DNA of 64,000 nucleotides from contig CALRQT020000015.1 of the NCBI GenBank assembly GCA_943370385.1, positions 1 to 64,000 of the forward strand, read 5' to 3'. This document shows positions 34,091 to 43,911 of the stretch, in pieces. The notes under the pieces were generated by a model, which was given only the letters and a program-made list of their open reading frames with translations, did not search any database and had not been told where the DNA came from. Every line of letters starts with the position of its first letter. The first letter of the stretch is position 1. The DNA comes from BAIKAL-G1 sp943370385. GTDB taxonomy: Bacteria; Cyanobacteriota; Cyanobacteriia; PCC-6307; Cyanobiaceae. The translations under genes and the position numbers were made by a program.

Positions 34091-35704
34091 ATGCCGCCCG
34101 CTCCCCGGTGCCGGCTCCTGCCCCTCACGGCTCGCCCCAACCTCGATCGCTCCCCCCTCGATCGCCCCCAGCGCTGCGATGTGGCCGTGGTCGGGGCCGG
34201 CATCGCCGGTCTCACCGCCGCCGCCCTGTTGGCCGGCGAAGGGCTGGAGGTGGTGCTGCTGGAGGCCCACAGCCAAAGCGGCGGCTGCGCCGGCACCTTC
34301 CGCCGCGGCCCCTACACCTTTGATGTGGGCGCCACCCAGGTGGCGGGCCTGGAGAGCGGCGGCATCCATCGCCGCCTGTTCGACCATTTCGGCCTGGCCC
34401 TGCCGGCGGCGACCCGGCTCGATCCAGGTTGCAGCGTGCAACTCGCGGGGGAACGGGAGCCGATCCGGCTCTGGCGCGATCCCGACCGCTGGCGGGCCGA
34501 GCGGCGGCGCCAGTTCCCCGGCAGCGAGCGCTTCTGGGACCTCTGCGCCGCCCTCCATGGCAGCAACTGGGCCTTCGCCGGCCGCGATCCGGTGTTGCCG
34601 CCCCGCAACGGCTGGGACCTGGCCCAGCTGCTGCAGGCGATCCGCCCCGCCACCCTGGCCAGCGGCCTGGCCAGCCTCGCCACCGTGGCCGACCTGCTGA
34701 ACCTTTGCGGCTGCGGCGGCGATGGCCGCCTGCGCCGCTTCCTCGACCTGCAGCTGAAGCTCTATTCCCAGGAACCGGCCGATCGCACCGCCGCCCTCTA
34801 CGGCGCCACCGTGCTGGCCATGGCCCAGGAGCCCCAGGGGCTCTGGCATCTAGACGGCTCCATGCAGGAGCTGGGCAGCGCCCTGGAGCAGGCCCTGGCC
34901 ACGGCCGGCGGAGCGATGCATTGCAACCACAGCCTGACCGGTCTGCGGCCGATCCCTGGCGGCGGCTGGAGCCTGGAGGGCCGGCAAGGTCGCCTCGGGG
35001 CTGGAGAACCCGGCGGGCGGCAGGGAGGCGCGCCCTTCCGCCTTGAGGCCCGGGAGGTGGTGGTGACCCTGCCACCCCAGGCGCTCAAAGGCCTGCTGGG
35101 CGACGCCATGCCCCGGGGCTACGACCGCCGCATCAGCGGCTTTGGCGATCCCTCCGGCGCCCTGGTCTTCTACGGGGCCGCCCCCCGCGAGGCCCTCAAT
35201 CAAGACCTCGGCCTGCACGGCCAATTGGAGTGGGCCGATCCCGGCAACCTGTTCGTGTCGATCAGCCGCGAGGGGGATGGCCGGGCGCCGGCGGGGCAGG
35301 CCACGGTGATCGCCAGCGTGTTCACGGCGGCGCGCCCCTGGTTTGGCCTCGATCCGGCCAGCTATGGAGCCCGCAAAGCCCAGGCCCTAGGGGGCATCCA
35401 GGCGGGCCTCACCGAATTGCTCGGCATCGCACCTGGGCAGTTTCTGCACCAGGAGCTAGCCACCCCCAGGGGCTTTGCCCACTGGACCGGCCGGCCCTTC
35501 GGCTTTGTGGGCGGGCTCGGCCAGCAGCCGGATCGCTTCGGGCCCTTTGGCCTGGCCAGCCGCACACCCCTGCCAGGCCTATGGCTCTGCGGCGATGGCA
35601 TCCACCCCGGCGAAGGCACCGCCGGGGTGTCCCTCTGCGCCCTGATGGTGTGCCGCCAGCTCCTGGCGGGCCGGGGCCGGGCCCTACGACTGCGGGGACG
35701 CTGA
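34091..35704 (+). CDS. crtD: carotenoid desaturase/isomerase family, CrtD-like
   Basis: The 537-residue flavoprotein starts with a dinucleotide-binding motif (DVAVVGAGIAGLTAAALLAG, then LLEAHSQSGGCAGTF). It ends with the second FAD motif of phytoene-desaturase-type enzymes (LPGLWLCGDGIHPGEGTAGV). Middle segments (RRGPYTFDVGATQVAGLE; PRGFAHWTGRPFGFVGGLG) fit the cyanobacterial C-3',4' desaturase CrtD, which acts in myxoxanthophyll-type carotenoid synthesis. The related isomerase CrtH is the alternative. It is divergent from fructosamine kinase and convergent with tyrA. Confidence 0.7.
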   Translation: MPPAPRCRLLPLTARPNLDRSPLDRPQRCDVAVVGAGIAGLTAAALLAGEGLEVVLLEAHSQSGGCAGTFRRGPYTFDVGATQVAGLESGGIHRRLFDHFGLALPAATRLDPGCSVQLAGEREPIRLWRDPDRWRAERRRQFPGSERFWDLCAALHGSNWAFAGRDPVLPPRNGWDLAQLLQAIRPATLASGLASLATVADLLNLCGCGGDGRLRRFLDLQLKLYSQEPADRTAALYGATVLAMAQEPQGLWHLDGSMQELGSALEQALATAGGAMHCNHSLTGLRPIPGGGWSLEGRQGRLGAGEPGGRQGGAPFRLEAREVVVTLPPQALKGLLGDAMPRGYDRRISGFGDPSGALVFYGAAPREALNQDLGLHGQLEWADPGNLFVSISREGDGRAPAGQATVIASVFTAARPWFGLDPASYGARKAQALGGIQAGLTELLGIAPGQFLHQELATPRGFAHWTGRPFGFVGGLGQQPDRFGPFGLASRTPLPGLWLCGDGIHPGEGTAGVSLCALMVCRQLLAGRGRALRLRGR

Positions 35705-35724
35705 AACCCTGCCGCTCCGGGGGG

Positions 35725-36561
35725 TCAGAGGAATTCGGGCCTCAGGGCCTGGGCCTGGCTGAGGCGTTGCTCCAACCCGGGCCAATCGCCCCCGCGCACC
35801 CGCTGCTCCAGGCCGTCCAGGCTGGTGCGATAGCGGGCCAGGGCCGCCAGCAGGGCTTCGCGGTTGTAGCGAGCCATCAGGCTGCCCAGTTCCGGGTTAC
35901 CGCCGCCGACGCGGCTGGTGTCGGCGAAGCCACTGGAGGCCAGGGCCCGGGCCAGGGGTGCCTGGCCCGCCGCCTCGATCAGGGCGGCCCCCAGCAGCAC
36001 CGGCAAATGGGAAATCAAGGCCACGGCCTGGTCGTGGTCCGCGGCCGGGCATTCGATCCAGCGGGCGTCCACCGCCTCGGCCAACCCCCGAACCACCGCC
36101 AGGGCCTCGGGGTCGGTGGCGTCCGTGGGCGTCGCCACCCAGGGCCGGCCGGCAAACAGGCCCGTCAAACCCGCCTCCACCCCGGCTTGCGCCGTGCCGG
36201 CCATCGGATGGCTGGCCACAAAGCGGGGCCAGCCGCCCCAGCGATCCAGCACCGGCCCCTTGACCGAACCCACATCGGTGACCACTGCCCCGGCCGGTAG
36301 GGCCGCCAGCAGCTCGGCGCTGGGCTCGAGCAAGCGATCCAGGGGCAGGGCCAGCACCACCAGGGCGCAATCGGCCAGCACGGCTGGATCGGTGCTCACC
36401 TGGTCCGCCAGCCCGCGCTGGCGGGCCCGCTCGGCCGTGGCCTGCCGGTGAACCAGGGCCTGCACCGCCAACCCCTGGGCCCGCAAATCGAGGGCCAGGG
36501 AGCCGCCAATCAGGCCCAGGCCCACCACACCGATTGGACGCTCGCGCCATGGAATGGTCAT
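35725..36561 (-). CDS. tyrA: prephenate/arogenate dehydrogenase
   Basis: The 278-residue enzyme has the NAD(P) motif GVVGLGLIGGSLALDLRAQG, DCALVVLALPLDRLLEP, VVTDVGSVKGPVL, FVASHPMAGTAQAGVEAG (substrate His), and the helical domain with DHDQAVALISHLPVLLGAAL and SSGFADTSRVGGGNPEL. In cyanobacteria TyrA mostly acts on arogenate with NADP to make tyrosine. There is no fused chorismate mutase or ACT domain. ATG 36561 is used; it sits in the first unit of the tandem repeat array that fills the divergent promoter region. Confidence 0.93.
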   Translation of the reverse strand: MTIPWRERPIGVVGLGLIGGSLALDLRAQGLAVQALVHRQATAERARQRGLADQVSTDPAVLADCALVVLALPLDRLLEPSAELLAALPAGAVVTDVGSVKGPVLDRWGGWPRFVASHPMAGTAQAGVEAGLTGLFAGRPWVATPTDATDPEALAVVRGLAEAVDARWIECPAADHDQAVALISHLPVLLGAALIEAAGQAPLARALASSGFADTSRVGGGNPELGSLMARYNREALLAALARYRTSLDGLEQRVRGGDWPGLEQRLSQAQALRPEFL

Positions 36562-36680
36562 GGCAGACCCCCTACGTGGGTCACGGCCCAACCCCTTGGT
36601 TGGTCATGGCTGAACCCGTTGGTCATGGCAGTACCAGTTGGTCGTCTCTGAACCGGTTGGTCATCGATGCGCCAGTTCGC
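36554..36680. repeat. tandem repeat array at the tyrA divergent promoter
   Basis: The core GGTCATGGC (or variants) recurs at 36556, 36579, 36602, 36621, 36640 and 36659. Spacing is 23 bp twice, then 19 bp three times. The best unit is GTTGGTCATGGCNGNACCN. The array starts at the tyrA start codon (minus strand reads CCATGACC) and covers most of the gap to the helicase-like gene. Periods of 19 and 23 do not keep a reading frame, so it is not coding. Confidence 0.8.
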
Positions 36681-36706
36681 TGGCCCCAGCTTCCTACGAT
36701 CGCCCC

Positions 36707-38164
36707 ATGTTGGAAGCCCTGGCCCACCAGCAGCTCAAGGCACTCCTCCGGCTGGAGGGGGAAACCCGCTGGCCCCACCACCTCACCCTCAGCCGCCTGG
36801 CGGCCCGCAGCCTGCGGCGCGCTGACCAGACCCTGGTGCGCCTGGCCCCCGGTAGCGACCCCAGCTGGCTGCTGGCCCTACTCGTGCCCATCGCCCTCAC
36901 CGACACCGGCCTGGCCCTGGTGGTGAGCCCAGGGCTGCGCCAACGGCTGCTACAGGTGGAGCTGCCCCGGCTCGAGGCCGCCGGCCTGACCCTGCCCTGC
37001 TGGGAGGGCCCGGCAGCCCCGCCCCAGGCCCGGCTGTGGCTGCTCGATCACGGCCAGCTGGTACAGGCCTGGCGCGCCCAGACCCTGGGGGATCGCCAGC
37101 TGGTGATCCCCGAGGCCGAAAACCTGGAGCTGCTATTGCGCAGCGCCCTGGGCCTGGTGATCGAGAACCACGACTGGGAGGTCTTGCGCCGCAGCCTGCC
37201 CGGCGCCTCGGCCGGCCTGCTGGGCCTGCATGAACGGCTGAGCCGCCGGATCTTCGCCCATCCCCAGGGGCCGGTGGAGCAGGTGGGCGTGAGCCCGGAG
37301 GAGGAAGCCCCCTTACGCCAATTGCTGGGGCTGATGGAGGCCCTGCCGGAACCCTGGCCCCAATGGCTGGCCTGTGGCGGCAGCGACTGGGTCAGCTGGG
37401 CCACGGTGAACCCCAGCCTGTTGCGCTGGCAACTGCACCGCCAACCGCTCGATCCCCTGGCCGCCCTGGCCGGCCTGTTCGCCAATCGCGGCACCCTGCT
37501 GGTGGGGGAACTGCCCAGGGGCGGCCGCCTGGGCAGTCCCGGCGGCGCTGGCTCCCGGGCTGGCTTCCGGCCCCAGGTGGATGTGGCCCTGGGCGATCCA
37601 CCCCTGCAGGACCCCCTGCCCGTCTTTGCCCCGGCCGGCCAGCCCCTGCCCAACAGCCCCCACTTCGCCGGCCACCTGCTCGAGCAAGCGCGGCGGCTGG
37701 TGCTGGGCCAGGAGGGCCTCACCCTGGTGTTGCTGGATGACGAGGGCCTACGCCGGGGCCTCACCAGCGGTCTGGCGGCGGAATTCGGCAGCCGGGTGGT
37801 CCACCAGGACACGGCCCCCGACAGCAATGGCGTGATCTGCGCCAGCTGGGGCTGGTGGCTGGACCAGCAGGCGCGCCTGCCCGCCCCCTGCCAGGTGATC
37901 GCCTGCACCCTGCCCCTGGCCAGCCTGGAATCTCCCCTCACCGCCGCCCAGGTTCAGGCCCTGCGCCAGCAGGGCCGGGACTGGTTCCGGGAGCTGCTCC
38001 TGCCCGAGGCCCTGGGCCGGTTGCAGCGGGCGGTGGCCAGCCTGCGCCGCAGCGGCGGCCGCCTGGCCGTGCTCGATGGCCGCATGCGGCGCCGGGGCTG
38101 GGGCCAGCAGGTGATGACGGCCCTGGAACCCTGGGTGGCCCTGCCACGGCTGCTGCCCCGGTAA
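36707..38164 (+). CDS. helicase-like protein without P-loop (DinG-related?)
   Basis: The 485-residue protein resembles what picocyanobacterial genomes label a possible ATP-dependent DNA helicase. A helicase outline is visible: LTDTGLALVVSPGLRQRLLQ (motif Ia-like), RLWLLDHGQLVQAWRAQTLG (motif II-like), and a C-terminal half with LTLVLLDDEGLRRGLTSGLA and LRRSGGRLAVLDGRMRRRGWG (DinG-like end). The expected Walker A is replaced by LAPGSDPSWLLALLVPIA with no GKT/GKS. ATP-driven unwinding is therefore doubtful. It lies divergent from tyrA behind a repeat array and ends in a 19-bp duplication. Confidence 0.6.
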   Translation: MLEALAHQQLKALLRLEGETRWPHHLTLSRLAARSLRRADQTLVRLAPGSDPSWLLALLVPIALTDTGLALVVSPGLRQRLLQVELPRLEAAGLTLPCWEGPAAPPQARLWLLDHGQLVQAWRAQTLGDRQLVIPEAENLELLLRSALGLVIENHDWEVLRRSLPGASAGLLGLHERLSRRIFAHPQGPVEQVGVSPEEEAPLRQLLGLMEALPEPWPQWLACGGSDWVSWATVNPSLLRWQLHRQPLDPLAALAGLFANRGTLLVGELPRGGRLGSPGGAGSRAGFRPQVDVALGDPPLQDPLPVFAPAGQPLPNSPHFAGHLLEQARRLVLGQEGLTLVLLDDEGLRRGLTSGLAAEFGSRVVHQDTAPDSNGVICASWGWWLDQQARLPAPCQVIACTLPLASLESPLTAAQVQALRQQGRDWFRELLLPEALGRLQRAVASLRRSGGRLAVLDGRMRRRGWGQQVMTALEPWVALPRLLPR

Positions 38165-38184
38165 TCGGCTGCTGCCCCGGTAAT
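38147..38184 (+). repeat. perfect 19-bp tandem duplication over a stop codon
   Basis: CGGCTGCTGCCCCGGTAAT occurs twice in a row (38147-38165, 38166-38184). The first copy encodes the last residues and TAA stop of the helicase-like protein; the second lies in the 3' flank. It looks like a recent slippage or replication duplication. Confidence 0.9.
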
Positions 38185-38299
38185 CGGCCCCGGGTTAGGG
38201 CTTGGGCTGGCCTGGCGGAGTCCCCAAGCGCCCCCAAGCCCAAGGGCCCCTGGCCAGGGGGGCCGACTTAGCCTGGCCACGACGATCGATGACCAGGCC

Positions 38300-38545
38300 A
38301 TGGGCGAAGCCAAACGACGCAGCGACCAGGGCCTGGCCCCCCGCGGCCCCAGGCCCAGCAAGGCCGCCAAGGACACCTCGCCGCGGGTCCTGCCCTGGCT
38401 ACCCCTGACCCAAAACCAGGGCGAGCGTTTCGTGTCGATCACCACCCGCGGCGCCTGGATCGGCATCGGCGCCCTGTTCGTGTTCTGGGTAACCGTGCGC
38501 TTCATCGGGCCGGCCGCCGGCTGGTGGGCCCTGGCGGACGGCTGA
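38300..38545 (+). CDS. DUF2839 family small membrane protein
   Basis: The 81-residue protein starts MGEAKRRSDQGLAPRGPRPS (the MGEAKRR start is typical of DUF2839) and ends in one transmembrane segment (IGIGALFVFWVTVRFIGPAA). The N-terminal part is basic and Pro-rich. It is cyanobacteria-specific and of unknown function, likely a small thylakoid or plasma-membrane protein. It stands alone between the helicase-like gene and DUF1815. Confidence 0.82.
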   Translation: MGEAKRRSDQGLAPRGPRPSKAAKDTSPRVLPWLPLTQNQGERFVSITTRGAWIGIGALFVFWVTVRFIGPAAGWWALADG

Positions 38546-38705
38546 CCGTCAGCAGGGCCCTTCAGGGATCGCTGCGGGCCTGGAGCCGCATCCAAACCCA
38601 GACAGAGCCTGCAAGGTCGGCGCTGCTGTGGGGAATCCAGCACCTCTTGCAACACCCCCAGGACGCAATCCTTAGAATTCCTTCAGAATTTGCGCTCCGG
38701 GCTCC

Positions 38706-39062
38706 ATGTTTCCCCGTCTCGCCGAGCACTATCGAGCCCTGGTCGAAGATCTGGTGCTGAGCCTGCGCGCCCTGGCCGACCGTTTACAGCGTCAGGGCCA
38801 TGCCGCCACCTGCTACGTCTGCGGCGATGGACGCGACGGCCAAGGGGCCTCCTTCGTGGCCGACCTGGGAGAGGGTCACATGGTGCGCTTCCTGGTCTCC
38901 GACGACGGCATCAGCTGGGTGGAGTCCCGCAACGGCCATGAGCTGATCAAGCTGGAGGGCGCAGCCGCGATCGAAGAGCTCGACCGGGTGGCCCGGGTCG
39001 TGCAAGGCCTGGTCGCCGTGCCGACCGCCGAACCCCTGGGCCCCCAGGAAATCGCCGCCTAA
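38706..39062 (+). CDS. DUF1815 family protein
   Basis: The 118-residue soluble protein matches the cyanobacterial DUF1815 family: MFPRLAEHYRALVEDLVLSL at the start, CYVCGDG, GASFVADLGEGHMVRFLVSD, and GISWVESRNGHELIKLEG. The family is widespread in cyanobacteria and has no assigned function. It is convergent with recA; a shared hairpin follows. Confidence 0.88.
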   Translation: MFPRLAEHYRALVEDLVLSLRALADRLQRQGHAATCYVCGDGRDGQGASFVADLGEGHMVRFLVSDDGISWVESRNGHELIKLEGAAAIEELDRVARVVQGLVAVPTAEPLGPQEIAA

Positions 39063-39120
39063 CGGCCAACCGAGGACGGTTGTTCGCCAGCCCAAGGTCC
39101 ACGTTTGGGATCGATCAAAA

Positions 39121-39155
39121 CAAAGCCACCCAGGGCCAAGCCTTGGGTGGCTTTG
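39121..39155. terminator. bidirectional hairpin between DUF1815 gene and recA
   Basis: Arms CAAAGCCACCCA and TGGGTGGCTTTG form a 12-bp stem with a GC-rich loop. It has A-rich sequence on its left (ATCAAAA), so the minus-strand transcript (recA) gets a T-rich tail. It can end both convergent transcripts. Confidence 0.75.
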
Positions 39156-39306
39156 TGGTGTTCAGCGGTTGGCAAAAGTCTGAGCTGCCAAGACCAAGAG
39201 CCATAAGGGCCACGGTGGGCCCCCACCAACCTTGCTGGAGAGCGGTTTGGGCCCCCCAACGCGCTTGCCGAGCAAGGGGCGGTCAGCCAACCGCTCAGCC
39301 AGCCGG

Positions 39307-40509
39307 TCAGTCAACCGCCAAGGGGGTCGCCTCCTCCACCGCTGCGGCTGCGGCCGCTGCCAGCTTTGCCGCCGCCGCTGCAGCTAGGGGCTTCATCGAG
39401 TTGGCAGTGACATCGGCCCCTTCTGTGAGCTTCTGGCGCACGAGCACTTCGATCGCGTCCTTCGGCGCCGGGTTTTGCTCCAACCAGATGATCGTGTTGT
39501 CGCGACCCTGGCCAATGTTGTCGCCCTCGTAGCTATACCAAGCGCCCTTGCGCACCACCACGCCAGTTTCTTCGGCCAGGTCGAGCAGGCAGCCGATCGT
39601 GCTGATGCCGCGGCCAAACAGGATGTCGAATTCGGCGATGCGGAAGGGGGGAGCCACTTTGTTTTTGGCCACCTTCACCTTGGCGCGGATGCCGTATTCC
39701 TCGGTGCCCCGCTTGAGGGTCTGGATGCGACGGATATCAAGACGCACCGAGGCGTAGAACTTCAGGGCGTTACCGCCCGTGGTGGTTTCCGGGTTGCCGT
39801 AGGTGACGCCAATCTTCTGGCGCAGCTGGTTGAGGAAGATCACGGTGCAACCGGATTTGCCGATATTGCCGGTGATCTTGCGCATGGCCTGGCTCATCAG
39901 CCGGGCCTGGGCCCCCACCGCCAGATCGCCCATCTCCCCCTCAATCTCCGCCCGGGGCGTCAGGGCCGCCACCGAGTCCACCACCACGATGTCAACCGCG
40001 GCGGAGCGCACGAGCTGGTCGACGATTTCCAGGGCCATTTCGCCGGTATCGGGCTGGGACACCAGCAGGTTTTCGATGTCCACCCCCAGGGCCGCCGCAT
40101 AGACGGGATCGAGGGCATGTTCCGCATCCACGAAGGCCGCCACACCACCGCGCCGCTGCACCTCGGCAATGGCATGGAGGGTGAGGGTGGTCTTACCGGA
40201 GCTTTCCGGGCCGTAGACCTCCACCACCCGCCCCTTGGGATAGCCACCGCCCAGGGCCAGGTCCAAGGTGAGGGCGCCGGTGGGGGTGGTTTCAATCCGC
40301 ATGCGGGAGGCATCCCCCAGCCGCATGATCGAACCCTTGCCGAAATTGCGCTCGATCTGATTCAGCACCAGGCCGAGGGCCTTGTCCCGTTCGCCGGCGG
40401 CGCGGGCATCCGAACCCCGGGTCTCGCCCAGGCGTGTTTCGGCGCCCCGGGCGTCAGCCCCCCGGCCGGAGGCAGCTTTGGACTCGGAGGATTTGTCGTC
40501 GGCAGGCAT
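39307..40509 (-). CDS. recA: recombinase A
   Basis: The 400-residue protein is RecA, the homologous-recombination ATPase and co-protease for LexA. The core has NFGKGSIMRLGD, Walker A GPESSGKTT, VDAEHALDPVYAAALGVD, Walker B DIVVVDSVAAL, loop L2 with FLNQLRQKIGVTYGNPETTT and GGNALKFYASVR, and ISTIGCLLDLAEETG. It has a long charged N-terminal extension (about 40 residues, low complexity) and an Ala-rich C-terminal tail in place of the acidic tail of E. coli. A LexA-box-like site and a hairpin lie upstream. Confidence 0.97.
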   Translation of the reverse strand: MPADDKSSESKAASGRGADARGAETRLGETRGSDARAAGERDKALGLVLNQIERNFGKGSIMRLGDASRMRIETTPTGALTLDLALGGGYPKGRVVEVYGPESSGKTTLTLHAIAEVQRRGGVAAFVDAEHALDPVYAAALGVDIENLLVSQPDTGEMALEIVDQLVRSAAVDIVVVDSVAALTPRAEIEGEMGDLAVGAQARLMSQAMRKITGNIGKSGCTVIFLNQLRQKIGVTYGNPETTTGGNALKFYASVRLDIRRIQTLKRGTEEYGIRAKVKVAKNKVAPPFRIAEFDILFGRGISTIGCLLDLAEETGVVVRKGAWYSYEGDNIGQGRDNTIIWLEQNPAPKDAIEVLVRQKLTEGADVTANSMKPLAAAAAAKLAAAAAAAVEEATPLAVD

Positions 40510-40613
40510 GTCTGCGAATCAGCGATGGAATGGGCCGCAGGGCTAGGGCGGGGCAACGGCAAAGCCGAAGCCGAAATCGAGGCCGGCACCAGCTCTCCCA
40601 GGGTGAGTTGCCA

Positions 40614-40642
40614 CCCGTGAGTTCAGCTAGCGAGCTCACGGG
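40614..40642 (-). promoter_or_regulatory. hairpin in the recA leader
   Basis: CCCGTGAG and CTCACGGG are an exact 8-bp inverted pair separated by 13 nt, about 105 bp upstream of the recA start. It could be an RNA leader structure or a protein-binding palindrome. Confidence 0.45.
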
Positions 40643-40784
40643 GAGGCGTTCACCGGGACGACCCCACGGGAGCCAATGCCACCGGAAGGGCCAGGTGTCC
40701 CAGGGGAACGGACTGGGGATGGGGATCCGGCCACCGAAGCCGGGAGGGCCGAACGGGGGAGGGCAGCCCGAGGGGCCGCAACCT

Positions 40785-40798
40785 AGTACAGACGTACC
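40785..40798 (-). promoter_or_regulatory. LexA-box-like site upstream of recA
   Basis: AGTACAGACGTACC closely resembles the cyanobacterial LexA box RGTACNNNDGTWCB (one base deviates). It lies in the ~300-bp gap between the HAD gene and recA, about 275 bp before the recA start. SOS-type control of recA is inferred from the site only. Confidence 0.55.
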
Positions 40799-40806
40799 CT
40801 AGCGAA

Positions 40807-41562
40807 TCAGGGCCAGCTCGCCAAGGGGGCCGCAAAGCGATCCGGCTCCAGCAGCGCGATCCCCGGGGGCAAGTTCAGCCGATCCCGCGGACCCAGGTAA
40901 CCCCAGGACACCAGGAAGCAGCGCACGGACTCAAGGCCCGCTGTGGCGCGCACCTGTTCGAGGGTGGGGCGCCGGTCTTCGACAAACCAGAGCGGCAGGC
41001 CAGGTTGCTCCTGGCCCAGGCGCAGCAAGACCTCGGGCTTGCTGCCCTGCTCGTGGCCATACACGGCCCGGGGCTCCAGGCCATGGGCCGCCAGCAGCTC
41101 GCAGGCGAAGGCCCGGCCCTTGGTGGTGAGCACGACCCAGTCGGAGCCTTCCGCGGCCAGCTGGGCCAACCGCTTGACCACCCCCGGATAGGGCTGGTGC
41201 AGGGCCAGCCAGGCGGCCCGATCCTGGGCCAGGGCCTGGTGGCGCAGGTCTTCGAGGGCCCGTTGCAGCCGCTCGGGGGCCAACTGCCAACGCTCCAAGG
41301 CCGCCTGGAGCTGGCCCCGGTACTGGGCCAGATAGGCCTGCAGGTCCAGGTCGGGGCGGGAGAGCTCCAGGGCGGCCAGCACCATCTCCCAGCCCTTATG
41401 AATCAGGGGTCGCAACAGGGCAAACCCAGGCGGGGCCATGGACGGCAGCTGAAGCCCAGGCTGGAGCTCCAGGGCGGCGCGGCGCGCGCTCCACCAGTAT
41501 TCGGCCATGCCATCAACCAGCACCCCATCAAAGTCAAAAACCAGCAGGGGAGCTGTGCTCAG
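40807..41562 (-). CDS. HAD-family hydrolase, non-AUG start
   Basis: The phosphatase-like HAD protein needs the motif I LLVFDFDGVLVDGM (nucleophile Asp). Later motifs are seen in DWVVLTTKGRAFACELLAAH (motif II), GSKPEVLL (Lys) and LWFVEDRRPTLEQV (motif IV). A GTG at 41523 lies inside DFDGVLV and cannot be the start. In frame upstream there is only CTG (41562 best) before a TAA. With CTG 41562 the protein has about 251 residues. It begins about 20 nt behind the 3' end of tRNA-Gln on the same strand, so it is probably co-transcribed with it. The substrate is unknown. Confidence 0.82.
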   Translation of the reverse strand: MSTAPLLVFDFDGVLVDGMAEYWWSARRAALELQPGLQLPSMAPPGFALLRPLIHKGWEMVLAALELSRPDLDLQAYLAQYRGQLQAALERWQLAPERLQRALEDLRHQALAQDRAAWLALHQPYPGVVKRLAQLAAEGSDWVVLTTKGRAFACELLAAHGLEPRAVYGHEQGSKPEVLLRLGQEQPGLPLWFVEDRRPTLEQVRATAGLESVRCFLVSWGYLGPRDRLNLPPGIALLEPDRFAAPLASWP

Positions 41563-41582
41563 GGCCTTTTAGGAGATTGAAA

Positions 41583-41654
41583 CTGGGTCGCTAGGATTCG
41601 AACCTAGGAATGGCGGGACCAAAACCCGCTGCCTTACCACTTGGCGACGACCCA
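41583..41654 (-). tRNA. trnQ: tRNA-Gln(TTG)
   Basis: A 72-nt cloverleaf on the minus strand: acceptor TGGGTCG with CGACCCA, anticodon stem GCGGG/CCCGC with loop TTTTGGT (anticodon TTG), T-loop TTCGAAT, discriminator G. CCA is not encoded. Confidence 0.95.
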
Positions 41655-41844
41655 ACAGGTTCAGTGGGTCGAAACAGCTCGGCCAACGGCATGAACCGTG
41701 ACGGCTGAATCTCCCTTGAACACCCTGATAGTTACCCACAGCGGGCCGACCTTCGTCAACGTCCGAGCCCCCAACTAGGCCCAGGCACCAGGCCAAGGCT
41801 GAAAAGTCGAGCAGCCCTGCCCGGCTTCCCCCACCCGCCGCCCC

Positions 41845-43910
<2,066 letters not shown>

Positions 43911-43911
<1 letters not shown>

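Noticed and set aside
39282..39317. 12-bp repeats around the recA stop (CAGCCAACCG variants)
   Set aside because: Three diverged units only; likely chance in GC-rich sequence, with no link to a known element.
41521..41523. GTG as the HAD gene start
   Set aside because: It lies inside motif I and would delete the catalytic aspartate.
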